Assembly: GCA_024196135.1 (NCBI GenBank)
Contig: JAMQCK010000869.1
Span: forward strand, 1-14,691
Origin: Pleurotus ostreatus/Saccharomyces cerevisiae fusant
Lineage: Eukaryota; Opisthokonta
DNA length: 14,691 bases
Reading direction: 5' to 3'
Notes under the pieces: model-generated
The model's input: the letters and a program-made list of their open reading frames with translations, nothing else
What the model was told of the DNA's origin: nothing
The model's database searches: none
Part shown: positions 1-7,291 of the stretch, one piece after another
Position numbering within the stretch: position 1 is the first letter of the stretch
How the letters are laid out: every line of letters starts with the position of its first letter
Program-made: the position numbers and the translations under genes

Positions 1-257
1 AAAAGAGGAGGCGCGCACGGCGCGGCGTCTGTGGGATGAGCACAGTAGCGCAGCCGGTAGCGTGTCTACAGGAACGTCATGACGACGTGCGGTTTGAATA
101 CCGTCGAATAGCATAGAAGAAAGCGAGACGTGACGTAGATATGTGAAGGGCCATGGCCGTCTAGGGAGACGGTCGCGAATATAGGAAGTATGACATAGGA
201 AGGGGTAGGAGGAGATGATGGGATAGCGCATGATCATACGGAGGATGCCTTTTGATG
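1..257. other. 3' flank of ERT1 with a tRNA-like A/B-box remnant
   Basis: This stretch lies downstream of the ERT1 stop codon and has no protein-coding signal I can support. The only notable structure is at 46-104 on the plus strand. A perfect-looking tRNA D arm (TAGCGCAGCCGGTAGCG, stem GCGC/GCGT) is followed, at tRNA-like spacing, by a degenerate T-arm/B-box (GGTTTGAATAC at 91-101, compare GGTTCGAATCC). No matching acceptor stem or canonical anticodon arm can be formed, so it is not an intact tRNA gene. Confidence 0.35.
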
Positions 258-2429
258 TTATAATAACGGAAGCCATTGACCTGCGAGAGGGTCAGGAACG
301 AGACCAACGACGAGGGGGTAGACGTACCAATGACGGCGCTAGGCAAGTCGAAGAGGTCTCTTCGTATTGAGAAGCAGAACGTCGCAGGGACCGGGGCGCC
401 CGAGGGCTTGAGAAGTACGCAATGCGAGTAAACGGATTGTGTCGTGTTCTCGAAAGCGTGCTCCGCAAAGTTCTCCCAGTATTCGACCACGGATTGGTTC
501 TCGAAGAGCTGAGGTACGTCAGTATAGTGGTCCGATATGAAGCGCGATAGCGACGTACCTCATAGATGTACTTCTTCTGGCCCATCAGCTCCTCCATCGA
601 CCATTCGGTCAGCATGCAGAACTCTGGTGCGACGAGGCAGATTTCTCCCGTACGGCGCCAGACAACGGTCGGCGTGCCGCTATACGAGATGAGCTTGTCG
701 AGCTCCTGCGGGGCATGGCTTCGTTAGCGACTGTCCGTAATCCGAAGGAGGCAAGAAGACTGACCAGTAATGACCGCTGGAAACATCGCTCTACAAACAC
801 CTCGTCATCCCACGACAGAGGCATCTGCAGAGCGATGAGCGATGGGCGGAAGATCGCCAACGCTCGCACTATGCGCAAGATATCGTTCTTCTCAAACCTT
901 CATGACCAAACATGGAGATAGGTATGAGTAGCGATGTCGAGGCACGGATATGCGACGGGTGGCAGCATATGATCGTAGGCGGATACATAGAGCAGAAGAG
1001 AGCATCAGAAGTCGAGTCCCAGAGGATCTCTTGAATGCGCGCGACTAGAAAGTCGGTATGTATACGCACCGGGTGGTAAGGTGCTTCATGAGGAAGTGAT
1101 ACCCCTCAGTGTAGTCATACGGCGCCTTTACGCGGTCCGTAATGCTTTGCAGATGCGACCCTGGTCGCGGGAAGGGGGCCACCTCGTTCAGAGGCACCGT
1201 GGACGTCGCCGATCCCGGCGAATCCGTGGGCGGTGGCGACAACAACGTGCGCGCCGCGCTCTCCTTGTCCATATAGAAGCTCGGAGGCGAGGAGCAACGC
1301 CCATCCCGCGTGTACTTCGACGCATCGTCGCCGCACTGCAAGTCGGCAGGATCGGCGGTAGACTGCTGCTTCGCGGTGCGCGCTTGCAGGTAGTTGAGAC
1401 TGCCAGTCGACGAGAGCAGGTTGTCCGCAGAGATGACTGGGAGCACGTTCTCGGGGAAGGAGGAGAACGAGTCAAGCTGGGGCGAGTTGAAACTCAGGGT
1501 ATCTGATGGCCACGGGTATGGTTGAGGGGGAGGCGACGTCGTGTCGGGAGGGCTGGGATTGCCGAGGATAGCGGAGAGGATGGTGTATTCGAGGTTGGCC
1601 GCCTCCGAACCGAAGGGGAAGTTGGAGTCGAAAGTTAAGTTGAACATCGGGTCGTTTGGAGCGAACGGTTCCGCTATGTGTATGTCAGTGATTAATGCAG
1701 GGGAAGTACGATGACGGCACGCACACGTCGAAGCGGGTATCGGCGCAGGGGCGGAGATGGGGACAGGCTGCGCCTGCGCCTGCAGTGGGGGTTGTGGTTG
1801 TGGCGCGGCGGGGGCCTGCGCTGTCTGCGCTGGTGGCTCGGATGGTTTGGGCTTCTCAGTCCTGGGCTCCGATTTCCTGGAGGGGATGATGTTCTGTTTC
1901 CGCTTTAACTCTTCTATACGTGATCGTCATGTACGCTCAACAGGTGGGGGGACGCAGGCGTACCGAGCTCCTCATCGTCGAGCAGATACTTTGCTTTCTT
2001 GCGGTGTCCCTCGGTGCAGTTGTTCGCAATCCCTCGCTTGATGCAGCGTTGGCAGGGGCGCGCTACGTGTCGTGTGCACCGATCAGTACGAGCTGAGAAG
2101 TATGTGCCACCCTGCCACTCACAATCGTCGCAAGTGAGATGGGCCTTCTGGCAATGGAAGCAAGCGCGGTTCGCCTTCTTCTTTTTCGGGCCGTCTCTGG
2201 ACTTGCGCGAGGGCGCGTTGCTCTCTTGGTCGGTGGAGTCGTCTGCCGTTTCTGAGCGCTTGCGCTTGTTGGCGCTGAGCGGGGGAGACTTCTTTTTTTG
2301 CGCAAGAGTCGAGGCTGCTTCCCCACCGAGGGTCTGGGCGTATGCAGGCGGGGTCGCGGTCTGGGGCTGCAGCTGTGCGGGGGGCACCGAGTGAACGGCG
2401 ACCGGGGCGACGACGTGCACTGTCGACAT
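258..2429 (-). CDS. ERT1: Zn2Cys6 + PAS transcription activator of gluconeogenesis (ERT1/AcuK/AcuM family)
   Basis: Nuclear DNA-binding regulator; the family activates gluconeogenic genes on non-fermentable carbon. Exons: 2429-2123, 2062-1964, 1913-1725, 1673-1070, 897-765, 705-559, 508-328, 280-258; the product is 560 aa. The N-terminus is Pro/Gln-rich with basic stretches. A Zn2Cys6 cluster has Cys90, 93, 100, 106, 109 and 118 (C-x2-C-x6-C-x5-C-x2-C-x8-C), and then GHRKKAKYL, typical of this family. The conserved [16 protein letters not shown] and [14 protein letters not shown] blocks follow. A C-terminal PAS domain (about 435-555) holds [11 protein letters not shown] and [18 protein letters not shown]. 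It ends VIGQWLPLL, the usual family terminus, which confirms the 23-nt last exon. The start is the only upstream in-frame ATG. Intron 1 (60 nt) splits the zinc cluster; intron 4 (898-1069) is 172 nt against 47-60 nt for the others. Exact ERT1 versus AcuK/AcuM paralogy is less certain than the family. Confidence 0.9.
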
Positions 2430-3042
2430 GGCTGGAAATGGTGGGCAGGAGGTGCACGACGTCGCGGACGACGGCGAAGACGATGACGGAGGGGGTTTGG
2501 ACGACGATAAGTGCAAGAATCAGAAAAGAGGGAGCGTGACCTACCAGCCTTTATGTCAGGCCGCTGATCAGTCGGCCACGCGGGCCGACAGCGTTGACGA
2601 CACTCCAAATTTACAAAAACACGTCCAAGCGGCGGCAGATCGCCCTTTTTTCCCGTTCGAGCGCGCTGGCGACCGTCCCGCGCGCGCCGTATGTCACAGA
2701 AAACATGTAGTCCGTGCGCTGTACAGACACACAGAATAAAATATGCTCCTCCTTGCTGCTCGCGCGGATATAACTCACGCCCAGCACGTAGCGCCGGCCG
2801 TCATGCGGGATACATATGCCGTCGCAACTTAATTTAAACGGGGCCTCGCGCTCCCCCGCGCGGGGTCGGGCGAGCCTTGAGATCGCGAGACAGCGCTGCG
2901 ACGATTGGTCGTCTGCCGCCGCACAACCGGCCGGGTGTCCGCTGCAGACCTCTACCGCCCGACCGCCCGCCGCCGCCGTCGCCGCCACCCCCGCTACCGC
3001 CCTGCACGCCCCCTCCCCCAGACAACAGGCGAGCAGGTCGCA
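2430..3042. promoter_or_regulatory. Divergent promoter region between ERT1 and MTQ1
   Basis: About 613 bp separate the two divergent start codons, so both promoters must sit here. I see an AT-rich patch at about 2730-2745 (AATAAAATAT), another at about 2828-2836, and a CCG-N9-CGG dyad at 2561-2575. A GCC/CCG-rich low-complexity stretch at about 2960-3000 probably lies in the MTQ1 leader. No ATG-initiated coding region is supported; the minus-strand open stretch at 2611-2988 has no upstream ATG. Confidence 0.5.
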
Positions 3043-4103
3043 ATGACGTCGGGCCAGTGCAGCATGCTTTTCGCGCGCCTCGCCTCAAACATTGGCCGGG
3101 CGCAGGCTGCCCAGGAATTGAAATGGCTCAGACAGCACGCATCAGGCGGGCACGCCCCCCTCCAGAATCTACTGGCAAGGCGCGTCGCAGGCGAACCGCT
3201 GCAGTACATACTGGGTAGGTAATTCCCCTCCCGCTCGCCTACCGCTGCACACCCAGTCGCCCTTGATGCGGTCCTCCGCAGACCCCCTTTCGTCATCGCC
3301 GCTCCCCCCGCCTCGCCGCCGCTGACACCTCGACGCCAGGCTCACAGCCCTTCGGCGACCTCGACATCACCGTTCGACCACCTGTCCTCATTCCCCGACC
3401 GGAGACTGAGGACTGGACGATACGCCTCTCCGAACTTTTGGCCAGGAAAGTGCGCAGGCGCTCGCCCATCACTCTCTTCGACCTCGGTACAGGAACCGGC
3501 TGTATACCTCTGCTGCTTTGCCACTTGCTACCGCAGGGGACGGTCCGCGCCCATGGTTTCGATCTCTCGCCAGATGCGGTGGCGCTCGCGAACGAAAACG
3601 CGAAGACGTCGAACATTCCCGCGGTAGCGTCCGGTCTCGTCAACACTTTCTCAGCCACCCTGGCAGACTTCGCCAGCGCGCGCTTCCGCGCCGATACCGC
3701 ACATGCTCTCCCATGCGACGTCCTGACGTCCAATCCGCCGTATATCAGCACGTCCGAGCCTCTTCCGGCTGAGGTCAAAGACTGGGAGGACAGTCGGTAA
3801 GGCCCGCTTACGCTACCGCCGTCATAAACCGTACTTGACAGCCATCCTTCCAGGGCCCTCTTCGCTGGTGAGTCGGGTCTACAGTGCTATGAGGCGATAG
3901 GGGAGCTGTTAGCGAGCCCCGGCTTCCTCGCGCCCGACGGCCTCGTAGCCTTGGAAATCGGGCATACGCAAGCACAGCCAGTGCGAGATATCCTCGCGTC
4001 CGCAGGCTTGAGGGAGATAGATATTTGGCAGGACCCGTGGGGCAAGGACCGGACGGTCGTAGCGCGCGCCGATGGCGGCGATGGCGGCGGGGGCGGCGCT
4101 TGA
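3043..4103 (+). CDS. MTQ1: HemK-type release factor glutamine N5-methyltransferase (mitochondrial Mtq1-like)
   Basis: SAM-dependent enzyme that methylates the glutamine of the GGQ motif of peptide-chain release factors. The form with an N-terminal helical domain, as here, is the bacterial PrmC/mitochondrial Mtq1 type, whereas cytosolic Mtq2 lacks that domain. Exons: 3043-3214, 3340-3796, 3854-4103; 292 aa. The N-terminal domain (1-57) ends GEPLQYILG, followed by SQPFGDLDITV and the signature IPRPETE (75-81). SAM motif I is FDLGTGTG (104-111), an acidic residue sits in HGFDLSP (129-135), and the catalytic NPPY is at 189-192. After intron 2 the canonical SRALFAGESGL is restored, then ALEIGHTQ and DPWGKDRTVVA. 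The C-terminus adds a Gly/Asp tail (ADGGDGGGGGA). Both junctions were placed by these motifs. Intron 1 (125 nt) is long for this locus. I did not see an unambiguous mitochondrial presequence. Confidence 0.88.
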
Positions 4104-4232
4104 GAACGTCGGCCTCTGCTCGGGCAACGATATACCTCCGCAAAGGCACGTTTTCCCGCCCTCCGGCATTGCGCAACCCTTCGCCCGCCGCCGCGCCCTT
4201 TCCCCTACGGGAGCTATTGTCCCGCCGGTATC

Positions 4233-4244
4233 GAGAATATTCTC
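4233..4244. repeat. 12-bp palindrome downstream of MTQ1
   Basis: GAGAATATTCTC is a perfect palindrome 130 nt after the MTQ1 stop, followed at 4244-4264 by a CCTGG/CCAGG inverted pair. Its centre GAA-TA-TTC also fits one heat-shock-element unit. The role is unknown; it may be part of the 3'UTR. Confidence 0.4.
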
Positions 4245-5855
4245 CTGGTCAATATACTCCCAGGTTATCTCCTGTCAGCGAGCGCAAATTCAGTCGCGCC
4301 CCCCTGGACGATTACGCCCTTAGCACGGGATCGCTGAGCTAACGGTCGACCATCATCCAAGTCCCTCCAAGTCCTCATGCCTCCCTTCGACCCATCGCAC
4401 GCTATCATGCGCCTCTGTGTCTCGCAGCGCTCTTGTTTCTCGCCACCGGACGTGCATTTTCACCAGCTCGTCCATATGCCGAGGCGAGCGATCGCGACAG
4501 TCAAGTGATCTGAGGTTCGTGCCACCAAGACCAACGCTTGCCGGGCGGCGGTCCTAGATGGCCCGCAAACATCCCGCGGCTCCCCGCCGAGGTCTGCAGA
4601 CCTCTCCCCCGCTGTATACCCCATCCTCTCGGCGCGCGATCCATCCCTGCCCGGGGCTTGATGTTTCCCCTCCATCCTCGGCGCTTGATGTGCTGTATTG
4701 AAAGTCGCACTTGCATACGCCCCCGCACCCCGCTCATCACTCTAGACCTCCCCCGCCTCCCCGCCTGGACCTCTACGCGCCCACTTGCCAATAATTGCGC
4801 GCGCCATCCCTGCATCCAATAGAAATATGCCGCTCGCAATGCAGACCTGCCTTTTGACCAAGACAACGGCGAAATCTGCTGGCGTTTCGACCGCGACGCT
4901 TTCAAGGTGTGTTCTGAGCGGTGGCGAGTATCCCCCTAGAGCACACGCTCGCATTCGACATCGTGCATTTTCAACGGTCAAGCATCAGTCCGGCACCGCA
5001 GATCAAGAGAATGCGGCCGATTCTTGGGTCGCGCGATGCTCCTGCTATGGGAAGGAGTCTTTGCGACGTCGAGCACCGAGACCTAGGATATCAAGATCGC
5101 TGGACATACGGGTGCACTTGCCTACGCCTTCCACTCAGCTGAGCATTGCGCTGAGGCGTGTTAAAGCCTGCATTGTCAAGGTATCAAGGTCGCCCTTCCT
5201 GTATGGCGTCGCCACCTCTCGAGCGTACCAAGACACCGACGTTGGCAAGCTTCCTCGGTATCCTTCGCGACAGCCCATGGGATATTGTCCTTCTCTGAGC
5301 GGGAAGCCATGAGCAGGTCGTACCGCGCGAACCGTGCAGGCGTTGCTTTTTCCATCGGCGCGACTGTTGGTTGAGGAGAGTCGAATTTTCGCATGAATCA
5401 GAGGGGAGAGGTGATGGATAGACAGCAGGGATCGTACTGTTGATTGTAGCACCGTGAACAAATGCTGCGCGCTTGATCACATCCAGCGCAAACGCAAGGG
5501 ATGGCAGCCCACGAGAATCGAGAACTCCTGTGATGAACCGAGAATTGAACTGGGCACAAGCCGAGCATCGAGATTCCTGAGCGACCTGTGCGCGTTGAAA
5601 GCCTTCGGATGCCAGGGACTTGAAAAGTATGTAGTGGAAGTTCAACTCGATAAGCGAAGCCCGAGCTCAGTAAAGCAGCATATCAAGCCTGCAAATCGAA
5701 GGTCTTCGAAGGGATCTTTCGGCAGGTGCAAACCTCGCCAGCCTCTGGTCTTGCATGACGATAGTAGATCGTCCTTGCTGCCGAAAAGGATATGAAAAGA
5801 TGCCAGGGTCCATTGTCCGATATAGACCAAAATAATAGTTTGCCTGTAACGCGAC

Positions 5856-5863
5856 TATAAAAA
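5856..5863 (+). promoter_or_regulatory. TATA box with pyrimidine-rich leader, antisense to PRA1
   Basis: TATAAAAA on the plus strand is followed about 25-75 nt later by a C/T-rich, G-poor stretch (5884-5935), which is the usual look of a basidiomycete promoter and transcription start. The only thing downstream on this strand is the antisense of PRA1, so it could drive an antisense RNA. It may equally be chance in the PRA1 3' flank. Confidence 0.3.
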
Positions 5864-5933
5864 CACGGAAGCCGGTCCCGTACCTCATCCTCAATTCACC
5901 CCAACCTCCGCATCGCTCAAGCAGCACCCTCGC

Positions 5934-6687
5934 TCAGACGGCGCCCTCGACAGACGCGTACTCGCTCTCGATGCCCGGCTCGAGGAGCGCGGCGTGTCCG
6001 AGGATGAGAACACCGGATGCGCCGAGGATCCAGAAGGCAGTGGCGAAGGGCGAGGCGACGAAGAGCATGGGGATCCCGATCACGAAGAGGCCGGTGTAGA
6101 GGTGCTTCTGGGTGATCGTGTGCTCGCCGACCTGCATGGGTTCCGGGGCTTGGAGATGAGGTTAGCTAGGCGCTCGGACTACAAGGCTGGGTCACGCACC
6201 CCACTTGTTGATCGCCATGAAGCCTCCAACAAGGAATCCGACGGAGATGAGAAGGAGGGGATTCGTGATGCTGTATCGCTAGTTGAGCGGGACAAGCGCG
6301 GTGCAGCAGACGCCCTTACACTGCATATACAGAGAGCATGGCGATGATAATGACATAGTTGCCTACCGGAGGGTCAGACACTGCTTGCTGCGCGGGCCAC
6401 GTATACCACTCACCAGAGAAATAGCGCGTGTTGTAGGTTATGCGCTGAGCGTATTCTGTGAGCGGCGAAGGGATGACGAGCTCGGCATACACACCTGCGT
6501 CGCGACATTGAAGCTCTCCGGCTTAGACACCCTCGTGTAGTCGAAGAACTCGGTCGGGGAACGGAGCGCGCTCAATCGCGTTTCCTGCAGCGATCGCGCA
6601 TCTGTCAGCGCGATTTCGGCTTTGCGTGCGCAGGGGACGTACCCGGATGTTCTTGAGAGCATCCATGGCTTTCAGTGCGACCTCCAT
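5934..6687 (-). CDS. PRA1: PRA1/Yip3 family prenylated-Rab-acceptor membrane protein
   Basis: Small polytopic protein of the ER/Golgi membrane. The family binds prenylated Rab GTPases and acts in vesicle trafficking. Exons: 6687-6643, 6584-6495, 6444-6414, 6362-6320, 6270-6200, 6148-5934; 164 aa, normal for the family. The cytosolic N-terminus contains SPTEFFDYTRVSKP, and ATQRITYNTRYFSGNY leads into the first hydrophobic hairpin (about 58-90, with NPLLLISVGFLVGG). A loop around INKWAPEPMQVGEH is followed by the second hairpin (about 112-148). The tail is short and acidic (LLEPGIESEYASVEGAV). Two in-frame ATGs exist, at 6687 and 6666; I chose 6687 because it is first and has A at -3 and G at +4. 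Exons of 31 and 43 nt are joined by 49-51 nt introns, and every junction restores the family motif. Confidence 0.92.
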
Positions 6688-6878
6688 GATGGGCGGCGGG
6701 GAGGAACGAGGGACGAGGGAAGATGTGTGATGATGACGGTATAAGGCAAGAGGCGTTTGTTATATTCTCGACACCGCCTCACACATTCTTGTCCTGAACC
6801 ACGACTGCGGACACTGTGAGTGCTGCGCCCCTGGTGGTCTACACTGCTACTCGTACTCATAATGACTACAGCAGCAAG
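6688..6878. promoter_or_regulatory. Short bidirectional promoter between PRA1 and CDC26
   Basis: Only 191 bp separate the divergent start codons of PRA1 and the CDC26-like gene, so the two genes must share a compact promoter. Within it, 6816-6871 has the form of a 5'UTR intron of CDC26: donor GTGAGT, branch-like ATAATGAC and acceptor CTACAG just before the ATG. The region at about 6749-6768 (GGCGTTTGTTATATTCTCGA) is its most AT-rich part. Confidence 0.5.
6816..6871 (+). other. Probable 5'UTR intron of the CDC26-like gene
   Basis: GTGAGT at 6816, a branch-like element (ATAATGAC) at 6859-6866 and TACAG ending at 6871 make a 56-nt intron of the size usual in this window. It ends 7 nt before the start codon. 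The GTG at 6816 is in frame with the downstream ORF, but as a donor site it is not a start codon. Confidence 0.6.
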
Positions 6879-7079
6879 ATGATGCGAAGACAGCCTACCC
6901 TCATACCCATGTCGGAGTCTGACGTTCAAGAGGTGCGCGACATGGTCGCGCAGCAGAAGGCGGACGCGGCGGCAATGGCGAAGTGGGAGCAAGATCAGAA
7001 GAAGACGGAGGAGCCACCGCCAGTTCCTACCGCAGCAGACAAACAGAAGGAGCGCGCTAGGCGGCTCGGCATGGCCTGA
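6879..7079 (+). CDS. CDC26: Anaphase-promoting complex subunit Cdc26-like protein
   Basis: Very small (66 aa), single-exon, hydrophilic protein. Its N-terminus MMRRQPTLI aligns position by position with the Met-Leu-Arg-Arg-Lys-Pro-Thr start of animal Cdc26, the segment that threads into the TPR superhelix of the Cdc16/Apc6 subunit of the APC/C ubiquitin ligase. After it comes an acidic/charged predicted helix (SESDVQEVRDMVAQQKADAA), a linker with PPPVP, and a C-terminus rich in Arg/Lys. This alignment fixes the start at the first of two tandem ATGs (6879). The gene is divergent from PRA1 and convergent with PEX5, whose stop is 212 nt away. Call from memory of a short motif in a poorly conserved family; the alternative is an unrelated small hydrophilic protein. 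Confidence 0.66.
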   Translation: MMRRQPTLIPMSESDVQEVRDMVAQQKADAAAMAKWEQDQKKTEEPPPVPTAADKQKERARRLGMA

Positions 7080-7291
7080 AGGTCTGAATTGTATGTGCCC
7101 GCCCGGATGCCGCCCATTCTTGACGATCCTACGCCACACCATGCTCATAGACGCCAGCCTTCACGCGAGCAGAGGTCAATGTCCATGCAAACATATGTAC
7201 TATATATACGGGAGTCGGAGAGTTTCCAAAAGGTCGTTTATGCGTCGAAGTGCGAACGGAAGCCTACAAACAAAGACACGCAGCCATGAGA

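Larger units (their letters stand above)
4104..5933. other. Gene-poor convergent gap between MTQ1 and PRA1
   Basis: The 1.83 kb between two converging stop codons holds the 3' ends of both neighbours and no gene I can support. The longest open stretches (minus 5184-5645, plus 4785-5312, plus 5454-5795) lack an ATG start, recognisable motifs or plausible splice-linked partners. A 43-codon ATG ORF at 4377-4508 (plus) is possible but unsupported. There is a 12-bp palindrome at 4233-4244 and a plus-strand TATA box at 5856-5863. The stretch 5400-5930 looks richer in A/T than the coding parts. No transposase, reverse transcriptase or terminal repeat was recognised. Confidence 0.5.

Noticed and set aside
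2430..2516. N-terminal extension of ERT1 to 2516
   Set aside because: The extension begins with TTG; the first in-frame ATG is at 2429.
2611..2988. 125-codon minus-strand open frame in the ERT1-MTQ1 intergenic region
   Set aside because: It opens at a GTG and has no upstream ATG, no recognisable motif, and the region must hold two promoters.
4377..4508. 43-codon ATG ORF on the plus strand
   Set aside because: Short enough to occur by chance, no recognised motif and no promoter evidence; kept only as a note in the gap description.
5530..5580. Box C/D snoRNA candidate (GTGATGA ... CTGA)
   Set aside because: The boxes are only 40 nt apart and the flanks cannot form the terminal stem.
5521..5590. 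Minus-strand tRNA suggested by a B-box-like GTTCAATTC
   Set aside because: The A-box-like segment is about 11 nt too close and has no D-stem partner; no acceptor stem forms.
5184..5645. 153-codon minus-strand open frame in the convergent gap
   Set aside because: It starts at TTG, contains no internal ATG, no family motif and no convincing splice partner.
5994..6347. 117-codon acidic plus-strand open frame
   Set aside because: It is the complement of PRA1 exons and introns; PRA1 is supported by full-length family similarity.
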